In this document: piece by piece, positions 24,251-33,615 of the stretch | Numbering within the stretch: position 1 is the first letter of the stretch | Layout: the number at the start of each line of letters is the position of its first letter | Assembly: GCA_046302815.1 (NCBI GenBank) | Contig: JBKCHO010000057.1 | Location: forward strand, 1 to 44,591 | Reading direction: 5' to 3' | DNA: 44,591 nucleotides | Origin: JALRAP01 sp046302815 | GTDB taxonomy: Bacteria > Bacteroidota > Bacteroidia > AKYH767-A > OLB10 | Notes under the pieces: model-generated | What the model was told of the DNA's origin: nothing | Databases searched by the model: none | The model's input: only the letters and a program-made list of their open reading frames with translations | Position numbers and translations under genes: made by a program

Positions 24251-26044
24251 TTAAAAACCTCCTGTTTTCAACTTTTTATCTAACTCTTCCTCTGTTATGG
24301 TAGTGAAGATCTTTTTGCCGAACGGACTCGTCTCAGGCTGTATGCAATTGAAAAGGTCTTGAAGCAACTGATCCATTTCCAAATTTGATAACTTGGTTGA
24401 CGGTGACATGGCGAGCTCACCACAAATGCTTTTAAGCAAAGCTTCTTGTTTTTTGTCAGCTTGTATCTCGCCTTGGTTTTTGTAAGATTCGATGATGCCC
24501 TCAATCAAGGCTTTCTCTTTTCCTTTTTCTGTTCCCATTGGAACGCCGTTAAGAACAAAGGTGTTTCCTCCAAATTCCCTAATGTCGAATCCTGTTTTCC
24601 GTAAATCATTACCAATCTCCCTTACAATGATGGCCTCATCCTCGGGGAAGTCCATGGTTAGAGGAAACAACTCCTGCTGCGAAGGGGTGCTGTTTTGCCT
24701 GACCAAATTGGAATTTCTTTCGTATAAGATGCGTTCATGAGCCCTTCTTTGATCTACTAGCATGAGACCCCTGCTGGTTGCAACAAGAATGAATTTTGAA
24801 AAAATCTGCCCCAATAACTTGAAGTCGTTATCTTTCTTTTCTGATGATTCAATCCTTATTTCTTCTAAATCATCGACGGAAGTGTTCACTTGAAGTATTC
24901 GTTCCCAACCTACAGGATTTGCTTTGTTTTTTTCAGCATGAAATGGGTTGTAGGTTTTGTCGACCCTGACTTCTGGTTGTTTAGGTGTGCTGGAGTACAT
25001 GCTTACGGGTATGTTGAAGGCAGTCTCCTGATCAAAATCAAGGGACGGAGTGATGCTGAATCTACCCAGCGCCCTTTTTACAGCTGATCGTATGATTGCA
25101 TAAACGGATCGCTCATCATCAAATTTTATTTCCGTTTTGGTAGGATGTATATTGATGTCGATTTTGGCTGGATCAATTTCTATGAATAGGAAGTAGGACG
25201 GGAAGGTACCCGATGGCAGCAAATCCTCGAATGCGTCCGTTACAGCATGATTTATGTAGTTGCTTTTGATGAATCTGCGGTTCACAAAAATGTATTGTTC
25301 TCCTCTTGTCTTTCTTGCGAATTCAGGTTTGACAATGAAACCCTCGAGATTTAAAATGGTGGTTTCCTCCTGTACAGGCACAACCCGCTCATTGTATACG
25401 CTTCCATAAATACCTGCAATCCTTTGTTTCAGGTTTCCAGGAACTAAATTGAAGACCTGAACACCATCTTGCATAAGCGAAAAGGATTTCTCTGGATGAG
25501 CCATGGAAATCCTTTGAAACTCCTCGACAATATGTCTGGTTTCAGAGGTGTTCGACTTTAAGAAGTTCCGACGGGCGGGTATGTTGAAGAAGAGATTTTT
25601 TACAGATACGGATGTGCCTTCGGAGCAAACGGTGGCATCTTGTCGTTCCACTTTACTGCCGGATATTTCAATGGTCGTGCCCGATTCTTGGTCAGCCTTT
25701 CTGGTTTTCATCTCTACCATGGCCACCGCGGCAATGGATGCCAAAGCTTCACCTCGGAATCCCATGCTTTTTATCGAAAACAAGTCTTCTGCTCGATTGA
25801 TTTTTGATGTGGCATGTCTTTCAAAACTCATTCGGGCATCGGAAGCGCTCATGCCACAGCCGTTATCTATGACTTGAAGCAGTGTTTTTCCTGCCTCCTT
25901 AATGACAACCTGTATACGGTCAGCTCCGGAATCAAGTGCGTTTTCCATCAACTCCTTTACAGCAGATGCTGGTCTTTGAATCACCTCACCAGCGGCAATT
26001 TGATTGGCAACGGAATCTGGGAGAAGCTTGATGATGTCGCTCAT
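24251..26044 (-). CDS. mutL: DNA mismatch repair protein MutL
   Basis: The mismatch-repair ATPase (597 aa) that links MutS recognition to downstream excision. The GHKL domain is complete: ELMENALDSGA near residue 31, DNGCGM near 60, TSKI near 79, GFRGEAL near 94. The C-terminal dimerisation domain contains DQRRAHERILYE (431-442) where endonuclease-type MutLs have DQHA(x)2E(x)4E, and ends SPFGKKIF where they have CPHGRP. The metal ligands are therefore largely missing, and nicking activity looks unlikely. It heads the operon with two rhomboids and an EEP protein. Confidence 0.96.
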   Translation of the reverse strand: MSDIIKLLPDSVANQIAAGEVIQRPASAVKELMENALDSGADRIQVVIKEAGKTLLQVIDNGCGMSASDARMSFERHATSKINRAEDLFSIKSMGFRGEALASIAAVAMVEMKTRKADQESGTTIEISGSKVERQDATVCSEGTSVSVKNLFFNIPARRNFLKSNTSETRHIVEEFQRISMAHPEKSFSLMQDGVQVFNLVPGNLKQRIAGIYGSVYNERVVPVQEETTILNLEGFIVKPEFARKTRGEQYIFVNRRFIKSNYINHAVTDAFEDLLPSGTFPSYFLFIEIDPAKIDINIHPTKTEIKFDDERSVYAIIRSAVKRALGRFSITPSLDFDQETAFNIPVSMYSSTPKQPEVRVDKTYNPFHAEKNKANPVGWERILQVNTSVDDLEEIRIESSEKKDNDFKLLGQIFSKFILVATSRGLMLVDQRRAHERILYERNSNLVRQNSTPSQQELFPLTMDFPEDEAIIVREIGNDLRKTGFDIREFGGNTFVLNGVPMGTEKGKEKALIEGIIESYKNQGEIQADKKQEALLKSICGELAMSPSTKLSNLEMDQLLQDLFNCIQPETSPFGKKIFTTITEEELDKKLKTGGF

Positions 26045-26237
26045 TGGACGAAAAGAAAGTGGTAGATTTGGATTAGAAGAAAAGTATTGGCTCGAAAAGC
26101 GATTTTTTGATAGCTCGGCCGATTTTCATTTGTATTTGATTTTCAGTTATTTGCTGATTTTCAGTTCGTGTGAAGTTGAAACAGTAATTTCCAATAAACG
26201 ATTGGAATCAGTTGTGCTTTACAAATTACCTACCTCA

Positions 26238-26245
26238 CAAATTTA
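26238..26245 (-). promoter_or_regulatory. mutL: -7 promoter element TAAATTTG for the mutL operon
   Basis: An exact TAnnTTTG on the minus strand, giving a leader of roughly 185 nt before the mutL ATG at 26044. No clear -33 element. Confidence 0.4.
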
Positions 26246-26334
26246 CACTTTTGTTTTAGCATTTTGCTGATTTCTTTGTTGAAAAGACAATTCTAAATTC
26301 CCTAGGTTGGCAAGTGTATTGCAAGCTGTTGCTT

Positions 26335-26342
26335 TAATTTTG
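26335..26342 (+). promoter_or_regulatory. -7 promoter element TAATTTTG immediately before the GH3 fusion gene
   Basis: An exact TAnnTTTG that ends only 4 nt before the ATG at 26347. If used, the transcript would be leaderless or nearly so. Confidence 0.4.
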
Positions 26343-26346
26343 TTTC

Positions 26347-29300
26347 ATGCTGTTGTTCCGATCCATTTTCCTATCTTTTTTTCTATTAGCTGGTCATTTT
26401 AGATCCTCTGCGCCCGTGATGGTATCTGATCAGCTTAAAACCGAAAAACCCCGATTGCAATATGATGATGCCTTGGCCACAAGGTGGGCTGATTCCGTGT
26501 TAAACGGAATGTCATTGAAGGAAAAAATCGGACAACTATTCATGGTTGAGGCCTATTCGAACAAAGATGAAGCTCACGCTGCATCTGTTTTGAATTTGAT
26601 CCAGAGATATCACATTGGAGGCGTCATATTTTTTCAAGGTTCACCCCATAAGCAAGCTGTATTAACCAACAGATTCCAGGCTGCTTCGAAAATGCCTTTA
26701 ATGATCGGAATAGATGGGGAATGGGGATTGTCAATGAGATTAGATTCTACGATTCGGTTCCCAAGACAAATGACCTTGGGTGCCACGAGCGATGACTCAC
26801 TGATGTATCTCATAGGGGAAGAGATAGCCAGGCAATGCAAGCGCATAGGCATACATATCAATTTTGCACCTGTAGTTGACATAAACACAAACCCAATCAA
26901 TCCTGTAATCAACAGTAGATCTTTCGGAGAGAAAAAGGAACTGGTCTCGAGAATGTCGCAGGCCTACATGCACGGTATGCAAGACTATGGTGTACTTGCC
27001 TGTGCAAAGCATTTCCCCGGACACGGCAATACTGATTCAGATTCCCATTTTACACTTCCCATTGTGAGGGAATTGGAAAGCCATTTGGACTCCGTAGAGC
27101 TATTTCCATTTAAAAGCCTGATCAGTGCCGGAGTTGCTTCCATGATGGTTGCCCATTTGAACATTCCTTCATTGGACCCTACACCATCAAGAGCCTCCAC
27201 ACTTTCGCCGTTGATAGTCGATGGTTTGTTGCGAAAAAAGCTGGGTTTTGATGGTTTGGTTTTCACCGATGCACTGAATATGAAAGGTGTTGCTGACTAT
27301 TTCGAACCAGGCGAATTGGCAGTGATGGCATTGAAAGCTGGGAACGATGTTCTTCTTTTTTCTCGCGATGTACCTAAAGCATGGACTGCGATTCATGAAG
27401 CCGTGGACCAGGGCGTCGTTACTTTAACCGAGCTAAATGATAAAGTCAGGCGTATTTTGAAGGCTAAGCATAGGGCAGGTTTACATACAATTTCGCCGGT
27501 GGAGTTAAACAATCTGACTGCCGATTTGAATAGTTCCTGGGCTGGTTACTTGGCTCAGAAAGCTTATGAATCTTCTCTTGTGTTACTTCAAAACAAGGAC
27601 ATGTCATTGCCTTTGCGAATGGACAACCATTGTGCCATCGCTACGTTATCAATTAATGAGGATGAATTTGGCGTCTTTTATCAGTCCATATCCAGAATGA
27701 TGCCGATCTCCAAATTCAAATCGGGCACCGACCTCAAGGAAAGTCAAATTTCAAAACTTGTAAATGAACTTTCGGCTTATGATCAGGTCATAGTTGGAAT
27801 ACACAAAACAACTGTTAAATCTGCTGGAGGTTATGGTATTCCCAATTGGACCGACAACCTTTTGGCAAGGCTTGCCTCCAGAACCAGGCTTGTAACCGTG
27901 TTGTTTGGAAACACATATGCCTTATCAAGAATTCCATCTGCAATAAAAGGACAGTCGGTCTTGGTGGCCCATGAGGATTCTGAGCTAGCGCAGATGGCTG
28001 CATCGCAATTCGTAAACGGAGTATCCAGCACCTCGGCAAAACTTCCCGCTTCAGCAGGATCTGTTTTTAAGTATGGAGATGGCCTTTCCCTTAAAACTTC
28101 AATGCTTCGCCTCAGGGAAGCATATCCTTATGAAGTCAATCTTTCCCCAATCGATTTCAAAGTCATCGATTCCATTGCCAATAAATTGATTTTCGATCGT
28201 GCTGCCCCAGGTTGCCAAGTGCTTGTGGCTTGGAAGGATCGTGTGGTTTTTCACAAAGCCTTTGGCAGGCATGGTTATGAAAAGGGATCAAAGAAGGTGG
28301 AATTAACGGATATGTATGATGCTGCATCCATAACCAAAATAGCGGCCACCGGACTCGCTGCTATGAAGTTGGTTGATGAGGGAAAGCTTGATGTCAAGCG
28401 CACAGTATCCTATTATCTACCCGAACTGAAGAATACCAATAAGTCCGATTTGCCAATCCATGAAATAATGACACACACTTCGGGTTTGAAAAATTGGATT
28501 CCTTTTTGGCAAAAAACCATGGCTAACGGAAAGCCATCCTACGATATTTATCACAAAACCCCCGATGCAAATTATCATGTTCCTGTTTGTGATAGTTTGT
28601 TTATGTCATGGACCTACCGGGAAACTATGTGGAGTCAGATCAAGGATTCCGAATTAGGCACAAGAGGCAGGTATGTTTACTCCGATCTCGGACTTATCAT
28701 CATGCAACGCATTATTGAGAAGATATCTGGCACTACCCTCGATTCCTATGTGTATCAACATTTTTTTCAACCATTGGGTTTGGTCAACATACAATACAAC
28801 CCTTGGCGAAATATCGATATGGATCGGATTCCTCCTACAGAGAAGGATACTTCTTTCCGTAAAAAATTAATCAAAGGTTATGTACATGACCAAGCAGCAG
28901 CTATGTTAGGAGGGGTTTCAGGTCATGCAGGACTATTCAGCGACTCTTACAGCCTTGCTGTAATTATGCAGATGTTGTTGAATGGTGGAGAATATGGTGG
29001 TAAACGATTTCTCAAAGGGGAGACCGTGAAGCTTTTCACTTCACAGTATTCCGAAAGCGATGGACATCGTGGGCTCTTGTTCGATAAGCCGGACCGCCGC
29101 AAAGGTGAGTCGGAAAACACGGCTAGAATGGCTTCTACATTTACATTTGGACATACTGGTTTTACTGGCACTGCAGCCTGGGCCGATCCGGAGCATGATT
29201 TGATTTTTATCTTTTTGTCTAACCGAGTTCATCCGGATACGGAGCCGAATAAAATGTCCAAAGGAAGGTATAGGCCAAATATGATGCAAGCAGCTTACGA

Positions 29301-29349
29301 TGTGATTCTGCGTAAAGCAACACTACCCAAACCCCGATTTTTTAACTGA
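26347..29349 (+). CDS. Exported glycoside hydrolase family 3 (NagZ-like) / serine beta-lactamase-fold fusion
   Basis: A 1000-aa two-enzyme protein. A signal peptide covers residues 1-22. The GH3 domain (about 45-380) carries the NagZ signature KHFPGHG at 221-227 with the D232-S-H234 dyad, and nucleophile D308 in VFTDALNMKG; NagZ enzymes cleave N-acetylglucosamine from muropeptides. A GH3 C-terminal-like region follows (about 395-570). The C-terminal class C beta-lactamase/DD-peptidase fold (about 605-990) has S661-x-x-K664, Y778-S-D (usually Y-x-N) and H936-T-G. Both halves point to cell-wall recycling or turnover in the periplasm. It precedes bshA by 10 bp. This fusion architecture is known in Bacteroidota. 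Confidence 0.9.
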   Translation: MLLFRSIFLSFFLLAGHFRSSAPVMVSDQLKTEKPRLQYDDALATRWADSVLNGMSLKEKIGQLFMVEAYSNKDEAHAASVLNLIQRYHIGGVIFFQGSPHKQAVLTNRFQAASKMPLMIGIDGEWGLSMRLDSTIRFPRQMTLGATSDDSLMYLIGEEIARQCKRIGIHINFAPVVDINTNPINPVINSRSFGEKKELVSRMSQAYMHGMQDYGVLACAKHFPGHGNTDSDSHFTLPIVRELESHLDSVELFPFKSLISAGVASMMVAHLNIPSLDPTPSRASTLSPLIVDGLLRKKLGFDGLVFTDALNMKGVADYFEPGELAVMALKAGNDVLLFSRDVPKAWTAIHEAVDQGVVTLTELNDKVRRILKAKHRAGLHTISPVELNNLTADLNSSWAGYLAQKAYESSLVLLQNKDMSLPLRMDNHCAIATLSINEDEFGVFYQSISRMMPISKFKSGTDLKESQISKLVNELSAYDQVIVGIHKTTVKSAGGYGIPNWTDNLLARLASRTRLVTVLFGNTYALSRIPSAIKGQSVLVAHEDSELAQMAASQFVNGVSSTSAKLPASAGSVFKYGDGLSLKTSMLRLREAYPYEVNLSPIDFKVIDSIANKLIFDRAAPGCQVLVAWKDRVVFHKAFGRHGYEKGSKKVELTDMYDAASITKIAATGLAAMKLVDEGKLDVKRTVSYYLPELKNTNKSDLPIHEIMTHTSGLKNWIPFWQKTMANGKPSYDIYHKTPDANYHVPVCDSLFMSWTYRETMWSQIKDSELGTRGRYVYSDLGLIIMQRIIEKISGTTLDSYVYQHFFQPLGLVNIQYNPWRNIDMDRIPPTEKDTSFRKKLIKGYVHDQAAAMLGGVSGHAGLFSDSYSLAVIMQMLLNGGEYGGKRFLKGETVKLFTSQYSESDGHRGLLFDKPDRRKGESENTARMASTFTFGHTGFTGTAAWADPEHDLIFIFLSNRVHPDTEPNKMSKGRYRPNMMQAAYDVILRKATLPKPRFFN

Positions 29350-29359
29350 TATTTGTAAA

Positions 29360-30501
29360 ATGAATATTGGAATTGTTTGTTATCCCACCTTTGGTGGAAG
29401 TGGTGTTGTTGCTACCGAACTCGGAAAAGCATTGGCGGCCAAAGGGCATCAGGTGCATTTCATTACATACAGTATGCCTGTCCGTTTGGATTTTTTCTCA
29501 GAAAACATCACATATCATGAGGTGCTTGTTTCCTCTTACCCGTTGTTTGATTATGCACCCTACGAGAGTGCATTGACTAGCAAGTTGGTCGATGTGGTTA
29601 GATCGGAAAAGCTCGATATACTGCATGTTCATTATGCTATTCCTCACGCATCTGTTGCCTGGTTAGCTAAGCAAATTCTGTCCACCTATGGAATAAACAT
29701 TCCTGTTGTAACTACGCTGCACGGGACAGACATAACCCTTGTTGGTAAAGATTTGAGCTACGAGCCAGTGGTAACTTTTGCAATTAATCATTCCGATGGC
29801 ATTACCGCGGTCTCAGAGAGCCTCAAGCGCGATACTTATGCTAATTTCAACATCAAAAAAGATATTAGAGTTATTTACAATTTTGTGGACTTAGGCCGGT
29901 TTGGAAAGAAAAGTAATGTTCATTTCAAGGGCACTGTTGCCCCCAACGGTGAAAAATTAATCGTTCACACATCTAATTTTCGAAAAGTTAAGCGCGTGGA
30001 GGATGTGGTTCGGATTTTCGATAGGATTGTCCATGCCATGCCTGCTAAGTTGCTTTTGATTGGTGATGGTCCCGAGAGAACAGCCATTGAAAAACTTTGT
30101 AGGGAAATTGGAAATTGCGAACATGTGCGGTTTATGGGAAAGCAGGAGGCGGTGGAGGAAATACTTTCTGTTTGCGATTTATTTATCATGCCTTCTGAAT
30201 CTGAAAGTTTCGGATTGGCAGCCCTAGAGGCTATGGCGAGCCATGTGCCCGTCATTTCAACCAACACCGGAGGAATGCCTGAACTAAACATCCATGGCAA
30301 GACTGGATTTCTGAGCGATGTGGGTCATGTCGATGAGATGGCGCAGTATGCCATTGATCTATTGTCGAATGATGAAATGTTAATGGATTTAGAACCAATG
30401 CTGCTGAGCAGGCCTCTCGATTTGGAATAGATATTATCCTCCCCCAGTATGAGGCTTACTATGGAGAGGTCATGCGCGGATTAATAAAAACAACCGTTTA
30501 G
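29360..30501 (+). CDS. bshA: N-acetyl-alpha-D-glucosaminyl L-malate synthase BshA, with an apparent frameshift near 30383
   Basis: The first enzyme of bacillithiol synthesis, a GT4 glycosyltransferase joining GlcNAc from UDP-GlcNAc to L-malate. CYPTFGGSGVVATELG at the N-terminus, HVHYAIPHASVA near residue 95, TLHGTDITLVG near 118 and the E-x7-E motif in SESESFGLAALEAM near 275 identify it. As sequenced the frame ends at 30430 (356 aa) with an unrelated tail after about residue 341. In the +1 frame the sequence from 30385 continues as GFRTNAAEQASRFGIDII then LPQYEAYYGEVM and stops at 30501, the expected BshA C-terminus. Restoring one base near 30383 gives about 380 aa, the family length. A sequencing error or a real mutation are both possible. 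Confidence 0.9.
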
Positions 30502-30849
30502 TCAGCCACCTGCTGCTTTGGCTTGATAACCCCAATCGATGAGCATTTGGGTGATTTTAACCTTGAAGTCTCCTTGAATGATAATGTCACCATCTTTTAC
30601 GGTTCCACCTACGCCGCATTTAGTCTTCAACTTTTTTCCTAACTCTTCCAATTCGGAATCGTTTCCAATAAAACCTTTTATAATGGTTGCGGTTTTTCCA
30701 GCTCTCGATTTGCTATCGCGCCATACTCTTAAGTTTTGTTGGATAGGTGGTATTGAAATCGATTCATCCGACCTAGACTCATCTGAAAAAGACTGATTTG
30801 GGTTGGTAGAATAAACGATGCCGTTTTTATTCTTGTTCTTATTTGACAT
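30502..30849 (-). CDS. yciH: SUI1/eIF1-family translation factor (YciH-like)
   Basis: A 115-aa protein whose C-terminal 75 residues form the SUI1 fold: RAGKTATIIKGFIG, then KTKCGVGGTVKDGDIIIQGD near residue 78. YciH helps monitor the fidelity of initiation by competing at the 30S P site. The N-terminal 40 residues are Ser/Asn-rich and probably disordered. It is the last gene of a three-gene minus-strand unit and its stop abuts the restored bshA stop directly (30501/30502). Confidence 0.92.
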   Translation of the reverse strand: MSNKNKNKNGIVYSTNPNQSFSDESRSDESISIPPIQQNLRVWRDSKSRAGKTATIIKGFIGNDSELEELGKKLKTKCGVGGTVKDGDIIIQGDFKVKITQMLIDWGYQAKAAGG

Positions 30850-30851
30850 AT

Positions 30852-31727
30852 TTAAGGAACGACGAATTTGATTGCGGATTTTATGGTTTCAATTTTGAAA
30901 TACTCGAAATTGCCGTGGGGCTCGCCATCCATGTGCAGTGGTTGAGGACTTGAGCATTTAATTTCAAATGAACCCGATCGCATGATTTTTGCAAATGAAG
31001 ACCCCGAAATCGTTTTTGTGAAAACCCTAATGGCAAAAGCAGGGACTTGCCAGATTCCCATCCTCTGAACAACAATTAGGTCGGTTTGTCCATCGGAGGC
31101 ATCTGCTTTAGGAGAAATAAATGCATTGTTGCCGAATTGCGATGCAACTGCAATTGGTATCATAAATGCCTTTGTCTGCAATACCTCGCCATTGCATTTG
31201 ATTTCTGTTTGAAACGGATGGTAGTTGCTGAATTCTCGAACAATCAATCTCAAGTAGCTGTTAAACCCTCGTTTTCCATCTTTTCCGAATAGACCAGCAA
31301 CATGAGCATCAAATCCAATTCCGGAAACATTAAATCCGAGCATCCCATTGATGGAGACCGCATCATGGCTGACTGACCTGTTGTTTTCCATCGTAGCTAT
31401 AAAATCCGATAATTTGCTAGGGATATTATAATGCCTAGCTAATCCATTACCTGAACCCAATGGAAAAATCGACATCAATTGATTTGTATTAAACAAGGAT
31501 TTTGCGATTTCGTTAACGGTGCCATCACCTCCACACGCAACAATGATGTCATATTGTCCATTATTGTTGTTATGAGCGATTTCCCTAGCGTGACCTTGGT
31601 ATTTCGTGAAAACAAAGTCGGCCTTTAAATTAGATTTGTTTTTGTTGAATACTTCGAATTCAGCTGGAAGCAGTTTGCCTCTTCCTGAGCCTGAAACGGG
31701 ATTGACGATGAATAGTAGCCTGGTCAT
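30852..31727 (-). CDS. Diacylglycerol/lipid kinase family protein (YegS/BmrU-like)
   Basis: A lipid kinase of about 291 aa. The nucleotide-binding start LLFIVNPVSGSGRGK and the GGDGTVNEIAKSL motif near residue 68 are diagnostic, followed by FPLGSGNGLARH near 95. Probable action is phosphorylation of diacylglycerol or a related lipid at the inner membrane. The open frame extends to 31778, but that overlaps the upstream gene and lacks family similarity; ATG at 31727, 13 bp after the upstream stop, places the conserved strand at the N-terminus. It lies between the LTA-synthase-like gene and the SUI1 factor. Confidence 0.9.
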   Translation of the reverse strand: MTRLLFIVNPVSGSGRGKLLPAEFEVFNKNKSNLKADFVFTKYQGHAREIAHNNNNGQYDIIVACGGDGTVNEIAKSLFNTNQLMSIFPLGSGNGLARHYNIPSKLSDFIATMENNRSVSHDAVSINGMLGFNVSGIGFDAHVAGLFGKDGKRGFNSYLRLIVREFSNYHPFQTEIKCNGEVLQTKAFMIPIAVASQFGNNAFISPKADASDGQTDLIVVQRMGIWQVPAFAIRVFTKTISGSSFAKIMRSGSFEIKCSSPQPLHMDGEPHGNFEYFKIETIKSAIKFVVP

Positions 31728-31740
31728 GTAAATCCCTTTC

Positions 31741-33615
31741 CTATCGCTTATAATTAATCTTGTTTGCTTGCAAGGCATCCGTATATTGCCAAATGACAGC
31801 CTTACAAAGCAAGTCTAGCTCACTCTCATCTTTGGTTCCGCTTCCCATTATGTTTTTCTTCAGCAAAGGGTCGGATTCTAAATCATAAAATCCAACAACT
31901 TGTGAACCGTCGAATTGCAAGAGATTGTTGCCTCTCACAATTTGATACATATCGCCAGTGTATGAGATGGCAAAACCAACTTGCTCCTTTTCAAATACGC
32001 TGGTTCCAAAATCTTTCCATTTGCCATCATAACCTAAATAACCCAATACGGAAGGTAAAATATCAGTTTGTTGTGTGACTCTTTCGGAGCGTCCTTTGAG
32101 CTTTTTTCCTGGATGATAATAAGCCATTGGAATTCTAAAAACCCCGTGTCTGCTGGAAAACATGGGGGTTTCAGATGGTCCAGTATGGTCGGCAGTCAGT
32201 ACGAAAAGGGTATTGTTATACCAATCTGTTTTAGAAGCTTTCGCAAAGAATGTGCTTAGGGCGTAATCTGCATATCCGATACTTTCATGGATAGCCAAAG
32301 TTCCTTTTGGGAAATTGTTTGCCAAATGATTGGGAATTGAATAGGGGTGATGGGATGATAATGTAAATACTGTATTTGCAAAAGGTTCCTTCATGGCAGA
32401 AGTTGTGGTGATTACATAGTCATAAAATGGTTCATCGAATACGCCCCAGTTCCCATCGTAATCGCCATTTCCATATTCGTTTCTGCCATGGTATTCGCTA
32501 ATTCCCGCGTTTTTCGTGAATATATCAAATCCCATTGTGCCATTGTTGCCCCCATGGAAAAAAGCGGAGGAATATCCCTTGGAACCAAGTATTCCAGGTA
32601 TCGACGAAATATTGTTTGCGCTATATTGCGAAGTGATGTAGGAAAAAGGCATCAGTGTTGGTAGAGAGGATATGACAGCAGGAATCCCATCTATCGATTT
32701 TTTTGCATTTGCATATGCATTGGGGAAGTAAAGTCCTTCCTGCATCAAAGAGTCAAGAAAGGGCGTGTATCCCTTGTTGCCACTGATTAAGTTGCTGTAT
32801 TCGGAGGAGAAACTTTCTAAAATGATAACCATTACATTCAAAGGCTTCAAAGGACCAATTCCGGACTTTTCTCTTTGAAAAAGTTTGTTGGCCTCCTCTT
32901 CCTGCATGGTGAACCTTATTTCCAGCGATGGAGAACCAATTGTTTTTATAATTGTAAATGGGGTGTTTAAAACCAATGGTGCTAAAGCTGGCGACGATAC
33001 GGAAGCGGCATTTCCAATCCTCAGAGGTTTCAGTCCAGTTGAACCTCTTGCGCCAACTATGGCTGCTGGAATGATTATAATGGACGCAATCCAATGAAAA
33101 GTCCAGTGTTTTTTATTCAAAATATTTGTTTTTTGGATTATGATTTTGAAAAGCCAAAAGGTGCATGTCGATAATATTACAGTAATTACGAGCACTTGCC
33201 AAAAGTCCATTGCCATTTGAGGAATGGTGTTTTGCATATCGCTTCCAAGAAAAAACAAATCAAAAAGATCCGCTGTAGTTCTTTTTCCTTGGAATTGAAA
33301 ATATTCCAGATCGATGCTGTTAAGCAGAATGCATGGAATGTTCAAAATCATGAATAGGAACAGAACGAATTTTGGAAACCATTTTCTTTTTTGAATTGGG
33401 TTGGGGATGATCAGCAATGCCAGTAAGGGAGCATTTGTAATAAGAACAGCGACAAGGTCAAAACGAAGTCCATGCAGACTTGCGACTAATAGATCGCTAA
33501 TCGACATGGTATTGAAGTAAGTGAAATTGAATAGGAAAAATAGCCCCCGTTCTACTTGGTAAACAACCAAAAGTAGTATGGTCATCAAAAGGGCCCTTAA
33601 CTGATGGTTGCTCAT
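31741..33615 (-). CDS. LTA synthase family protein (alkaline-phosphatase-fold, membrane)
   Basis: A 624-aa membrane enzyme with about five N-terminal helices (residues 8-200) and a large extracytoplasmic sulfatase-like domain from about 258. The metal-binding glutamate is in VIILESFSSEY, the nucleophile position is the serine in AKKSIDGIPAV (usually Thr in Firmicutes LtaS), and TADHTGPSETPMF supplies C-terminal metal ligands. In Gram-negatives such proteins transfer phosphoglycerol or phosphoethanolamine to envelope glycans; the substrate here is unknown. The adjacent lipid kinase could recycle the diacylglycerol such a transferase would release. Confidence 0.88.
   Translation of the reverse strand: MSNHQLRALLMTILLLVVYQVERGLFFLFNFTYFNTMSISDLLVASLHGLRFDLVAVLITNAPLLALLIIPNPIQKRKWFPKFVLFLFMILNIPCILLNSIDLEYFQFQGKRTTADLFDLFFLGSDMQNTIPQMAMDFWQVLVITVILSTCTFWLFKIIIQKTNILNKKHWTFHWIASIIIIPAAIVGARGSTGLKPLRIGNAASVSSPALAPLVLNTPFTIIKTIGSPSLEIRFTMQEEEANKLFQREKSGIGPLKPLNVMVIILESFSSEYSNLISGNKGYTPFLDSLMQEGLYFPNAYANAKKSIDGIPAVISSLPTLMPFSYITSQYSANNISSIPGILGSKGYSSAFFHGGNNGTMGFDIFTKNAGISEYHGRNEYGNGDYDGNWGVFDEPFYDYVITTTSAMKEPFANTVFTLSSHHPYSIPNHLANNFPKGTLAIHESIGYADYALSTFFAKASKTDWYNNTLFVLTADHTGPSETPMFSSRHGVFRIPMAYYHPGKKLKGRSERVTQQTDILPSVLGYLGYDGKWKDFGTSVFEKEQVGFAISYTGDMYQIVRGNNLLQFDGSQVVGFYDLESDPLLKKNIMGSGTKDESELDLLCKAVIWQYTDALQANKINYKR

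Larger units (their letters stand above)
26045..26346. other. Divergent intergenic region between mutL and the GH3 fusion gene
   Basis: A gene-free stretch of 302 bp that holds -7 elements for both flanking genes (26238-26245 on minus, 26335-26342 on plus). Apart from these I see no hairpin or repeat of note. Confidence 0.6.

Noticed and set aside
31728..31778. A 17-residue N-terminal extension of the lipid kinase
   Set aside because: It overlaps the upstream LTA-synthase gene and precedes the conserved first strand, which should be at the N-terminus.
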